From Candidatus Methylopumilus universalis (lineage in GTDB: Bacteria; Pseudomonadota; Gammaproteobacteria; Burkholderiales; Methylophilaceae): a stretch of 64,000 nt of DNA. Below the pieces are notes generated by a model. It was given only the letters and a program-made list of their open reading frames with translations, was not told the origin of the DNA and did no database searches. Positions 55,199-64,000 of this stretch are shown in pieces. The stretch's first letter is position 1; the number at the start of each line of letters is the position of its first letter. Location: contig CAMCXI010000008.1 of assembly GCA_945883335.1 (NCBI GenBank), positions 1 through 64,000 of the forward strand, given 5' to 3'. The translations under genes were made by a program, and so were the position numbers.

Positions 55199-55867
55199 CT
55201 ATTGCTGGTTTGCGGCAATGGCTTCTAGTACCTTGTTTACAGCTTGTTCTATGTTGAGCTGGCCTGTTTCTAACAAGCAGGCATCCTGTGCTTGTTGTAA
55301 CGGCGCAACAGTACGTTGGCGATCACGCGCATCTCGATCTTGAAGCTCTTTTAATATTGCTTGGTAATTAGCCTCAAGGCCTTTATTAAGCAATTGTTTG
55401 TATCTTCTTTCAGCGCGGACTTCTGCGCTGGCGGTTAAAAAGATTTTTGTTTTTGCATCAGGAAAAATAACAGTCGCCATATCACGGCCGTCGGCCACCA
55501 AGCCAGGCGCCTTGCGGAAGCTGTGTTGCAAGTCAACTAATGCAAGCCTCACCAAAGGGTGCGCTGCGACTTTCGATGCACCTTGCCCCATTTGCTCAGT
55601 GCGTATTTTTTCGCTCACATCTGCATCGTTCAGATAAATCTCACCATGCTGAAACTTAATGCTTAATCGTGGAACAAGTTTGGCAACATCTTGTTCAGCG
55701 TTCGAATCAATGCCTTGTTCATAAGCTGCCAATGCAACGCTCCGATAGAGCGCGCCAGAGTCTAAATAATGATAACCAAGTTTCTCTGCAACGATTTGGG
55801 CAACAGTGCCTTTGCCAGAAGCAGATGGGCCATCAATTGCAATCACAGGAATGGAGTTTAAACTCAT
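55199..55867 (-). CDS. cmk: Cytidylate kinase
   Basis: MSLNSIPVIAIDGPSASGKGTVAQIVAEKLGYHYLDSGALYR; internal start chosen from conservation (ORF track extends to 55924). Confidence 0.95.
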   Translation of the reverse strand: MSLNSIPVIAIDGPSASGKGTVAQIVAEKLGYHYLDSGALYRSVALAAYEQGIDSNAEQDVAKLVPRLSIKFQHGEIYLNDADVSEKIRTEQMGQGASKVAAHPLVRLALVDLQHSFRKAPGLVADGRDMATVIFPDAKTKIFLTASAEVRAERRYKQLLNKGLEANYQAILKELQDRDARDRQRTVAPLQQAQDACLLETGQLNIEQAVNKVLEAIAANQQ

Positions 55868-55868
55868 A

Positions 55869-57161
55869 TTATTGGACGATTGTTGCAAGGCGATCGAAAT
55901 AATCAGGGAAAGTTTTGCCGACACACTTTGGGTCGTTAATGACGATAGGCACGCCGCCCAGGCTTACAAGCGAGAAACACATCGCCATGCGGTGGTCATC
56001 ATAGGTATCAATCACCGCATTTGGGGTGAGTTTTTCAGGCGGGGTAATGCGAATGTAATCAGCGCCTTCTTCAACTGTTGCACCGACTTTTCTGAGCTCG
56101 GTTGCCATCGCGCTAATGCGATCAGTTTCCTTCACCCGCCAACTAGCAATATTGCGTAAAGTTGTTGTGCCATCTGCAAATAAAGCTAGGATGGCAAGGG
56201 TCATCGCAGCATCAGGGATGTGATTGCAGTCCAGATCTATTGCTTTGAGCTTACCTACTGCACGTTTAACAATAATACTGTTGGTATCGTATTCAATGAT
56301 CGCGCCCATTTGGATGATCTCATCAGCAAACTTGATGTCGCCCTGAATGCTATCTGATGAAACACCCTGAACTTTAAGGCCGTTGGCATCTGCCGCAATT
56401 GCGCCAGCAGCAAGGAAGTAAGAAGCTGAAGATGCATCGCCTTCTACATAAATTTCTTGTGGGCTCTCATATTGGCTATTGGCAGGAATGTTGAAGCGCT
56501 CCCAGCCATCCCGTTGCACACTTACACTAAAATGACGCATTAAATTAAGCGTGATTTCAATATAAGGTTTTGAAATGAGTTCGCCTACTAGTTCAATTGT
56601 GAAGGCTTGTCCTGTGAGGGGTAGTGCCATTAAAAGCGCAGTTAAAAACTGACTGGAAACATCCCCGCGAATTTTGATTGGAGTCGATGATTGAATGTTT
56701 GCAGGCGAAATTTTAAGCGGTGGGAAGCCATCGTTGCCTAGGTATTCAATGTTTGCTCCAGCTTGACGAAGTGCATCCACCAAATCCCCAATTGGGCGCT
56801 CATGCATGCGCGCAATCCCAGAAAGCGTAAAGTTGCCTTGTGATAAAGCTAAGGCCGCTGTGAGTGGTCTAAAAGCTGTGCCCGCATTACCCAAAAAAAG
56901 GTCGGCTTGTTTGACTGAAAGCTTGCCGCCATTGCCTGTTACACGCCAGTCATTTTCTCCAACTTTTTCAAGCGGAACACCTAACTTCTCTAGCGCGTCC
57001 AGCATTCTGGCGGTGTCGTCAGAAGCCAATAAATCACGAATTTCAGTGATGCCATTTGAAAATGCAGCGAGCAATAAAGTGCGGTTCGAGATGCTCTTTG
57101 AGCCAGGCAATTTGATTGTTCCGCCCACTTGGCTGGCTGGTTGTAAGGTGATTGATTCCAT
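55869..57161 (-). CDS. aroA: 3-phosphoshikimate 1-carboxyvinyltransferase
   Basis: 430 aa; [45 protein letters not shown]. Confidence 0.97.
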   Translation of the reverse strand: MESITLQPASQVGGTIKLPGSKSISNRTLLLAAFSNGITEIRDLLASDDTARMLDALEKLGVPLEKVGENDWRVTGNGGKLSVKQADLFLGNAGTAFRPLTAALALSQGNFTLSGIARMHERPIGDLVDALRQAGANIEYLGNDGFPPLKISPANIQSSTPIKIRGDVSSQFLTALLMALPLTGQAFTIELVGELISKPYIEITLNLMRHFSVSVQRDGWERFNIPANSQYESPQEIYVEGDASSASYFLAAGAIAADANGLKVQGVSSDSIQGDIKFADEIIQMGAIIEYDTNSIIVKRAVGKLKAIDLDCNHIPDAAMTLAILALFADGTTTLRNIASWRVKETDRISAMATELRKVGATVEEGADYIRITPPEKLTPNAVIDTYDDHRMAMCFSLVSLGGVPIVINDPKCVGKTFPDYFDRLATIVQ

Positions 57162-57168
57162 TTTCTAA

Positions 57169-58059
57169 TTACTTTTCTTGTTCTTTTTGCCAGGCCTGGC
57201 GCGCCTGACTTGCATGCTCAAACATGGCTTGTAAGCCTTGGCTGTCTTCGTTTTTCAATAGATTGTGCAAGGCTGAGATTTCAGCTTGGTAAGCTTCTAG
57301 TTCGTTTAATAAAGCAGTTTTATTAGCTAGGCTAATATCTCGCCACATTTCTGGTGAGCTGCCAGCAATTCGTGTGAAGTCTCTAAAACCGCTGGCTGCA
57401 AAATTAAATAGTTGTTTTGCGTTAGGACGATTGGCTAAATTATTGACCAAAGCAAACGCCAATAAATGCGGTAAATGACTCACTGCCGCAAAGATTTGAT
57501 CATGCGTTTGGGCAGTCATTTCACTTACATTGGCACCCGTGGTTTGCCATAACTCGCGTACAAGCTTAATGGCTTCTAAAGAGGTTTTTTCGTTAGGCGT
57601 AAGCACTACATTTTTGCCAATAAATAAGTCTTCTTTTGCGGCGGTAACTCCGCTTTTTTCTGCGCCAGCAATTGGATGCCCACCCACAAATTGACTAAGA
57701 AAATGTTCCGGATTTTTGGCCCGTTTTGAAGCATTCATCACGTACTGTGCAATGTCTGATTTTGTACTGCCAGCATCGGTAACGACCGTGCTTTGGCTAA
57801 GATGAGGAATGATTGCTTCTAAAATTTTCTGAGTTTGTGCCACTGGCGTTGCAATCAAGACTAAGTTTGCATCACCCACGGCTTTTGCAATATCGGCTTC
57901 AGCTTCATCAATCACCCCTAAATTTATTGCGGTTTGAAGGTTTTCAATATTGCGACCGACGCCCACGATTTTAGGCGCGACACCTGTTTTTTTGAGTGCG
58001 AGCGCAACTGAGCCACCAATGAGCCCGACACCAAAAATGACGATTTTATTCAAGTGCAT
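57169..58059 (-). CDS. tyrA: Prephenate dehydrogenase
   Basis: 296 aa; IFGVGLIGGSVALALKKTG, VTDAGSTKSDI, GGHPIAGAEKSGV. Confidence 0.93.
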   Translation of the reverse strand: MHLNKIVIFGVGLIGGSVALALKKTGVAPKIVGVGRNIENLQTAINLGVIDEAEADIAKAVGDANLVLIATPVAQTQKILEAIIPHLSQSTVVTDAGSTKSDIAQYVMNASKRAKNPEHFLSQFVGGHPIAGAEKSGVTAAKEDLFIGKNVVLTPNEKTSLEAIKLVRELWQTTGANVSEMTAQTHDQIFAAVSHLPHLLAFALVNNLANRPNAKQLFNFAASGFRDFTRIAGSSPEMWRDISLANKTALLNELEAYQAEISALHNLLKNEDSQGLQAMFEHASQARQAWQKEQEK

Positions 58060-58116
58060 TGCTTTGAAAATTGTTAAAGCAAGAATTGTAGCATTGCCAA
58101 GCTGGGCTTGTCTGAT

Positions 58117-58857
58117 TTATGGCTTCGCGTGCTTAATCTTCAGCCATTCACCATCAATTAATGCTTCTTGCGGACCAAAATTTTCTTTATAGGCCATTTT
58201 TTGGCTGTTTTTTATCCAATACCCCAGATACAAATAAGGCAGTTTGAGTTGCTTGCACCAATCAATCAGCCACATGATGCTGTAAGTGCCATAGCTGGCT
58301 TTTGTGTCAGCAGTATCGTAAAAAGTATAAACCGCAGAGACACCATCTTCGACAATATCAACAACGCTGACGATTTTGAGCGCGCCATTCAAAGTGAACG
58401 ATATAAACAGACTGTCTACATTACTTTGGACTAAAAAATTGCGATATTGCTCAGCGGTTTCTTCTTGCGCATTACCTTCATGACGTGCGATTTGGTAAGC
58501 CTTATAAAGGGCAAAATGTGCTTCATCAAACGAGAGCGTAGAAACGATCGCCTCTAAATGTTGATGTTGTTTGTAAGCTCGCTTTTGACTTCGGCTTGCT
58601 TGAAAATCAGTCACTGGGAGTCTGACAGGAATACAGGCATTGCAGTTTTCACAGTGCGGGCGATAGACAAATTTTCCACTTCGTCTAAAGCCTTGCTGAA
58701 TAAGCCCGCTGTATTGATGACCATCCACTAAATGTTGCGGCGTAGCGATGATCGATTGTGCAAGCTGATTGGATAAGTAACTACAAGTGTATGGCGCGGT
58801 GACATAAAATTGAATTTTTTGAAGGGCTGAATCGGCTGGGCTTGTCATTTTAATCAA
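58117..58857 (-). CDS. bpt: Arginyl-tRNA--protein transferase family (Bpt/Ate)
   Basis: [39 protein letters not shown]; adjacent to aat. Confidence 0.94.
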   Translation of the reverse strand: MIKMTSPADSALQKIQFYVTAPYTCSYLSNQLAQSIIATPQHLVDGHQYSGLIQQGFRRSGKFVYRPHCENCNACIPVRLPVTDFQASRSQKRAYKQHQHLEAIVSTLSFDEAHFALYKAYQIARHEGNAQEETAEQYRNFLVQSNVDSLFISFTLNGALKIVSVVDIVEDGVSAVYTFYDTADTKASYGTYSIMWLIDWCKQLKLPYLYLGYWIKNSQKMAYKENFGPQEALIDGEWLKIKHAKP

Positions 58858-59536
58858 TCAGCTTTTTTAAGTGCATCATAAACTCAGTCCTGGGAATTTC
58901 TTGCGCCCCCAGTGAGGCAAGATGTTGGGTGTTCATTTGGCAATCTATCAAGCCAACATCTTTTACTGTTAAGAACTGCACCAAGTGCGCGAAAGCAATC
59001 TTTGAGGCATCCGTCAGATGGTGAAACATGGATTCACCATAGAACATTTTGTTGATCAATACACCGTATAAACCACCAACCAAGCTGTTATCAATCAAAG
59101 TCTCAGCGGAGTGAGCATACCCTAATTGATGTAACTCACAGTATGCATCAATAATCTCAGACGTAATCCAAGTGCCATCTTGACCTGGGCGATTGGTCTC
59201 AGCGCAAGCTTCCATGACTTGGCGAAAGTTTGTATTAAATCTGACTTCGTAATCTTTTTTCTTTAAGCGTTTGGCGAGCGATTTAGAGACTTTAAAATCC
59301 TGAGGAAAAAGCACCATGCGTGGGTCAGGGCTCCACCAAAGTACAGGTTCGCCTTCGCTAAACCAAGGAAAAATACCAGACCGATAGGCTGTTAAAAGAC
59401 GCTCGCTGGATAGATTTCCGCCTATTGCTAATAACCCATTTGGCTCAGACAAAGCGTTTTGGATTGGCGGGAAGGGCGTGTCATTATCTAGCGCAGCCAC
59501 TTTGCCTGAGGGGAGTTGATAGTAGTCGCCTTGCAT
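58850..59536 (-). CDS. aat: Leucyl/phenylalanyl-tRNA--protein transferase
   Basis: 228 aa; [45 protein letters not shown]. Confidence 0.97.
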   Translation of the reverse strand: MQGDYYQLPSGKVAALDNDTPFPPIQNALSEPNGLLAIGGNLSSERLLTAYRSGIFPWFSEGEPVLWWSPDPRMVLFPQDFKVSKSLAKRLKKKDYEVRFNTNFRQVMEACAETNRPGQDGTWITSEIIDAYCELHQLGYAHSAETLIDNSLVGGLYGVLINKMFYGESMFHHLTDASKIAFAHLVQFLTVKDVGLIDCQMNTQHLASLGAQEIPRTEFMMHLKKLID

Positions 59537-59551
59537 TTCAGTTTTCTCTTA

Positions 59552-60316
59552 TTAAACGAGCATCCAAGCCGCCATCGCCACCATGAGTAAGTCCTCGATG
59601 ATAGTGATGGTGGACATTGGCAAATTAAATACAGCCCCCAAACATGCACAACGTATTTTTTGCTTATTCATGACGGCGCGAATGACACCCAAGCTTGAGA
59701 AGCCCATGACAATGATTGTTACCATATTCGTCATTTGCGGAGCTAGGGCTAGCAAATAGGCAAAGCCAAGGCCGAGTTCGATCATTGGATAAATAAATCC
59801 GTATCCTTTCCAGCGCATGGCGAGTAGATCATACATGGCATAACTATCCGCAAAAGCCCGAATATTGAGTAGCTTGAAAAAAGAAAACACAAGAAAAAAA
59901 CCAGCCATAAAGTCCATCATCCAACGCTCAACATTAAATACCTCTGTATATATAATGGCTGGCTTGAGATTGATGGCTAGGCTTGTGATTAAAATGTACG
60001 CCATAATTAATAGCAGTGGTTGATACGTGGAAAACCAAGATTGATTTTCAGGAGAAAGCGCTGGAGTCTCAGAGGTTTTATTAGAGCTAAGGCTTGATGC
60101 TTGGTAAGCGCCTGCAAGCGCAAGGGCTTTATTAATTTGAGAAATTGTTGCTGTGGCATGATGAAGCATCGCCAAAGGTGGATTAAGCGTGACAGAAACA
60201 CTTTCAGCCAAAGGCTCCAGTGCCAGCTTGATTTTGTTAACGCAGCTGTTGCAATACATGCCCTGAATTTCTAACTGTGTTGTATCTTTTGCAAGCATTG
60301 GTTGAACCATTTTCAA
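59552..60316 (-). CDS. Heavy-metal-associated domain fused to MauE/DoxX-like membrane domain
   Basis: 254 aa; N-terminal GMYCNSCVNKIKLALE (HMA CxxC), then about 5 TM segments with RCACLGAVF (CxC-type) motif. Confidence 0.75.
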   Translation of the reverse strand: MKMVQPMLAKDTTQLEIQGMYCNSCVNKIKLALEPLAESVSVTLNPPLAMLHHATATISQINKALALAGAYQASSLSSNKTSETPALSPENQSWFSTYQPLLLIMAYILITSLAINLKPAIIYTEVFNVERWMMDFMAGFFLVFSFFKLLNIRAFADSYAMYDLLAMRWKGYGFIYPMIELGLGFAYLLALAPQMTNMVTIIVMGFSSLGVIRAVMNKQKIRCACLGAVFNLPMSTITIIEDLLMVAMAAWMLV

Positions 60317-60388
60317 TCGACAAATAATAAAATGAGTTTAACCCATTTTAATTGGCTTGATATTGATAAGAGAAATGTCGATTAAAAC

Positions 60389-60900
60389 TTACTTTAGGTA
60401 CTTTTCTTCAAACAGATCAATATTAAGTGCTTTGTCATACAAATACCCTTGCCCGTAGTTGCATTCAAATGCTTGCAACCAATCGGCGTCTTTCTGAAGT
60501 TCAACACCCTCAGCAATCGTTTTAATTCCAAGCGTAGAAGATAGTTTAGTAATGGCTGAAACAATCGTTTGAGATTTGTTATTGTTAGTGACATCAACTA
60601 CAAAAGTCCTATCAATTTTGAGAACATCGATAGGGAGTTTGTGTATGTAGCCCATCTATGAATAACCTGTTCCAAAAGCATCAATGCCGATTTGAAAGCC
60701 TACTTTTTTTAAGCTTTTCAAACTTAGTGAACGTTTCGTTAGTGGAATCCAGCATGACACTCTCGGTGAATTCAAGCAGTATTTTATGGGCGTTAATTTG
60801 AAAAGTTTGTAGCATGATAATCATGCTGTCAACAAAGTCATCTTTTGCAAATTGCTTGACAGAAATATTGACTGACAAATAACAATTAATTGAATGGGTT
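60389..60900 (-). pseudogene. Decayed EAL-domain (c-di-GMP phosphodiesterase) gene
   Basis: SVNISVKQFAKDDFVDSMIIMLQTFQINAHKILLEFTESVML...FEKLKK / frameshift / [37 protein letters not shown]...IKTIAEGVELQKDADWL; A-run frameshift at 60704-60710 and amber at 60656-60658. Confidence 0.88.
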
Positions 60901-61140
60901 TTTTTGATTAAGTAATACAGAATTTAACAGAATAGTTATATTTTTTACATGCGCCACCAAATCGCAGTTCTGTTGAGTGACAATATTGGTCACCTCGTTA
61001 TTTTTTTCGATTGTTTGAGGATAATATTTACTCTTCATAAAACGATTTGATTGGGCGATATTCATCCCAATTTCGGGTAAAATATCGTCTTTATTAATTC
61101 TGCTTCTCAGTCCATGTACCCATCTATGCCAAGTTTGCCT

Positions 61141-64000
61141 ATGTTAAGTTTGCGCGGTAGCGCGGCACTATCCTCGTTCAGGCTTCAAAAGATCCTCGCG
61201 AACTTAAGTCAATCAGCCCCTCAAATCAATGCGGTGCAAGCTGATTTTTGGCACTTTGCTTGGAATGAAGGAGAATTAACTTCAGCACAGCTAGATACGC
61301 TGACAAAAATTTTGACTTACGGCCCACGCATGGCTGAGGAAGTGCCAGTGGGGGAATTGTTTTTGGTGATCCCTCGTCCAGGCACAATTTCACCTTGGGC
61401 TTCACGTGCAACCGATATTGCTAAGCATTGTGGCTTGGGTAGTATGCAGCGTATTGAGCGCGGGATTGTTTATTACGTGAGTAAGAACGACGGCTCGGCT
61501 TTGACTGAAGCTGAAAAACAATCGGTGAAAGCCGCTGTGCATGATCGTATGACCGAGGTGGTATTTGCTAACTTGGATGATGCGGCTAAGCTTTACCACC
61601 AAGCAACGCCAGCACCTTTGTCTAGCGTAGATATTTTGGCTGGTGGCAAGATGGCGCTTAATGAGGCGAATACTGACTTAGGCTTGGCGCTTTCGCCAGA
61701 CGAAGTGGACTATCTCTTAGAAAACTTTACGCGTATTGGTCGAAACCCGACAGACGTTGAATTGATGATGTTTGCACAAGCAAACTCAGAACACTGCCGC
61801 CATAAGATTTTCAATGCGGATTGGGTTGTGGATGGGGTCAGGCAGGCGCAGTCATTGTTCGGCATGATTCGTAATACACACAAACTCAACCCAGGTAGCA
61901 CGGTGGTGGCGTACTCAGACAATGCTTCTATCGTTGCAGGCTCTGCCGGACAAAAAACGAAGCGTTTCTATCCGCAAGCAGGTGGCGCTTATGGTTTCAT
62001 TGAAGAAGAAATGCACTACTTGATGAAAGTAGAAACGCATAACCATCCAACCGCGATTTCACCTTTTGCTGGTGCCGCAACTGGCGCGGGAGGCGAGATA
62101 CGTGATGAAGGTGCAACAGGTAGTGGCTCTAAGCCAAAAGCGGGTTTAACAGGTTTTTCGGTTTCTAATTTGAACATTCCTGGCTTTGAACAGCCTTGGG
62201 AAGGCGCTTATGGCAAGCCTTCACGCACAGCATCACCATTACAAATTATGATTGACGGCCCGCTTGGTGGCGCGGCCTACAATAATGAATTTGGTCGCCC
62301 AAATATTGCGGGCTATTTCCGTACGTTTGAACTAGAAGCAGCGGGCGAAATGCGCGGCTATCACAAGCCAATTATGTTGGCGGGTGGGGTAGGCAACATT
62401 TCTGCAAAACACTCCAAAAAGAATCCAATTCCAGCAGGTGCTTGCCTTATTCAGCTAGGCGGTCCAGCGATGTTGATTGGCTTGGGTGGCGGTGCGGCTT
62501 CAAGTATGGACACAGGCTCAAACGCTGAGAATTTGGACTTTGATTCAGTGCAACGTGGCAATCCAGAATTAGAACGTCGCGCACAAGAAGTGATTGACCG
62601 TTGTTGGCAGTTGGGCGACAAAAACCCAATTTTAAGTATTCATGACGTTGGTGCTGGTGGTATTTCTAACGCATTTCCTGAGCTGGTGAATGATGCGGGT
62701 GTGGGTGCGGTTTTACAATTGCGCGATGTACATAACGAAGAGCCTGGCATGTCACCACGCGAGCTTTGGAGCAACGAAGCGCAAGAGCGTTATGTGATGG
62801 CAGTTTCTAAAGAAAACTTAGCTTTGTTTGCGGAAATTTGTGAACGCGAGCGTTGTCCGTTCGCCGTGGTGGGTGAAGCAACTGAAGAGCGCCATTTAAC
62901 CTTGGCTGATAGCCATTTTGGCAACAAGCCTGTGGATATGGATTTATCAGTATTGCTTGGTAAGCCGCCAAAAATGTTGCGCGATGTAAAGCACGCAACA
63001 CGAACACTGCCCGCATTTGACACATCAAAGATTGATTTAAAAGACGCCGCAAATCGTGTCCTACGTCTTCCTGGTGTTGCTGATAAAACCTTCCTCATTA
63101 CCATTGGTGATCGCTCTGTGACGGGCTTAATTGCGCGAGACCAAATGGTGGGTCCTTGGCAAGTGCCTGTTGCTGACGTGGCAGTGACGCTTGCGGGCTA
63201 CGAGACTTACCAAGGTGAAGCCTTTGCGATTGGTGAAAAAGCACCGCTTGCTTTGATTGATGGTCCTGCGTCTGGCCGTATGGCCATTGGTGAATCCATC
63301 ACTAATATTGCCGCGAGTTTAATTAACGACATTAGCGATTTGAAGCTTTCAGCTAACTGGATGGCGCCAGCAGGACACCCAGGCGAAGATGCGGCGTTGT
63401 TTGATACCGTTAAAGCTGTTGGTATGGAGCTTTGTCCTGCGCTTGGTATTAGTATCCCTGTGGGTAAAGACTCAATGTCAATGAAGACAGTTTGGGATGA
63501 TGCGGGCGAGAAAAAAGCGGTGACATCACCGATTTCATTGGTAGTGACTGCTTTTGCTGCTACGCCAGATGTACGTAAAACACTGACACCGCAGTTAAGA
63601 ACGGATCTTGGTGATACCAAATTGATTTTGATTGATTTGGGCGCTGGTAAAAACCGCATGGGTGGCTCGGCATTAGCGCAAGTGTATGGTGCTTTAGGAA
63701 ATCAAGCGCCTGATGTTGATGATGCTGCACGTTTGAAGAGTTTCTTTACTGTTATCCAAGGCTTGAATTTAGATGGAAAATTGCTTGCCTACCACGATCG
63801 TTCTGATGGTGGTCTATTCTCAACGGTTGTTGAAATGGCATTTGCAGGACATTGCGGTCTGAATATCAATCTTGATGGCTTAGCTGGTGATGTGGTGAGT
63901 ACGCTTTATAACGAAGAGTTGGGCGCTGTGATTCAAGTGCCTGCTGCGGATGCTGATACGATTGCAGCAAACTTAAAACAAGCATTACCAAATTGCGTGC
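61141..64000 (+). CDS. purL: Phosphoribosylformylglycinamidine synthase (runs off window end)
   Basis: In-frame translation [21 protein letters not shown]...[20 protein letters not shown]... AMGTGGEI-type region [15 protein letters not shown]. Start uncertain (ATGs at 61114, 61126, 61141). Not in the ORF track because there is no stop in the window. Confidence 0.95.
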   Translation, partial: MLSLRGSAALSSFRLQKILANLSQSAPQINAVQADFWHFAWNEGELTSAQLDTLTKILTYGPRMAEEVPVGELFLVIPRPGTISPWASRATDIAKHCGLGSMQRIERGIVYYVSKNDGSALTEAEKQSVKAAVHDRMTEVVFANLDDAAKLYHQATPAPLSSVDILAGGKMALNEANTDLGLALSPDEVDYLLENFTRIGRNPTDVELMMFAQANSEHCRHKIFNADWVVDGVRQAQSLFGMIRNTHKLNPGSTVVAYSDNASIVAGSAGQKTKRFYPQAGGAYGFIEEEMHYLMKVETHNHPTAISPFAGAATGAGGEIRDEGATGSGSKPKAGLTGFSVSNLNIPGFEQPWEGAYGKPSRTASPLQIMIDGPLGGAAYNNEFGRPNIAGYFRTFELEAAGEMRGYHKPIMLAGGVGNISAKHSKKNPIPAGACLIQLGGPAMLIGLGGGAASSMDTGSNAENLDFDSVQRGNPELERRAQEVIDRCWQLGDKNPILSIHDVGAGGISNAFPELVNDAGVGAVLQLRDVHNEEPGMSPRELWSNEAQERYVMAVSKENLALFAEICERERCPFAVVGEATEERHLTLADSHFGNKPVDMDLSVLLGKPPKMLRDVKHATRTLPAFDTSKIDLKDAANRVLRLPGVADKTFLITIGDRSVTGLIARDQMVGPWQVPVADVAVTLAGYETYQGEAFAIGEKAPLALIDGPASGRMAIGESITNIAASLINDISDLKLSANWMAPAGHPGEDAALFDTVKAVGMELCPALGISIPVGKDSMSMKTVWDDAGEKKAVTSPISLVVTAFAATPDVRKTLTPQLRTDLGDTKLILIDLGAGKNRMGGSALAQVYGALGNQAPDVDDAARLKSFFTVIQGLNLDGKLLAYHDRSDGGLFSTVVEMAFAGHCGLNINLDGLAGDVVSTLYNEELGAVIQVPAADADTIAANLKQALPNCV

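Noticed and set aside
60040-60140. Apparent repeated peptide LIKPLRLQ in an alternative frame of the HMA-MauE gene
   Set aside because: Seen only in a shadow frame; the DNA similarity is short and imperfect.
63207-63659. 150-aa ORF antisense to purL
   Set aside because: Lies opposite the clear PurL coding sequence, which is missing from the ORF track only because it runs off the window.

Overview
The window is about 64 kb of a low-GC betaproteobacterial methylotroph chromosome, probably Methylophilaceae (Methylotenera / Ca. Methylopumilus-like). That placement is inferred from the mxaRSACKL cluster, zwf/gnd/pgl and gene content. Most of it is dense housekeeping sequence. The most interesting block is 1-16.9 kb, a divergent two-arm locus. 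The minus arm carries acnB-prpD-prpC-prpB, a CitE-like lyase, a MaoC-type (mesaconyl-CoA hydratase-like) protein and a second CitE-like lyase. The plus arm carries gntR, malic enzyme, sdhCDAB, sdhE, a third CitE-like lyase, an acyl-CoA ligase and class I fumarase. Together these encode a methylcitrate cycle closed through succinate, fumarate, malate and pyruvate, with an extra CoA-ester lyase/hydratase/ligase module whose substrate is unassigned. A perfect palindrome in the divergent promoter is a candidate GntR operator. At 16.9-19.8 kb there is a decayed variable zone: an IS1016-like transposase ORF that has lost catalytic motifs, an orphan ugd, degenerate repeats, and a HAD phosphatase fused in frame to the C-terminus of an IS256-family transposase. 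A candidate intergenic sRNA with anti-Shine-Dalgarno motifs lies upstream of pyrG. Three further genes are interrupted: ygfX (homopolymer frameshift), a comEA-like HhH gene (amber codon) and an EAL-domain gene (frameshift plus amber). Other observations are a five-domain ribosomal protein S1 and mxaRSACKL without mxaFI nearby. Identifications come from reading protein motifs by eye; no database search was run.
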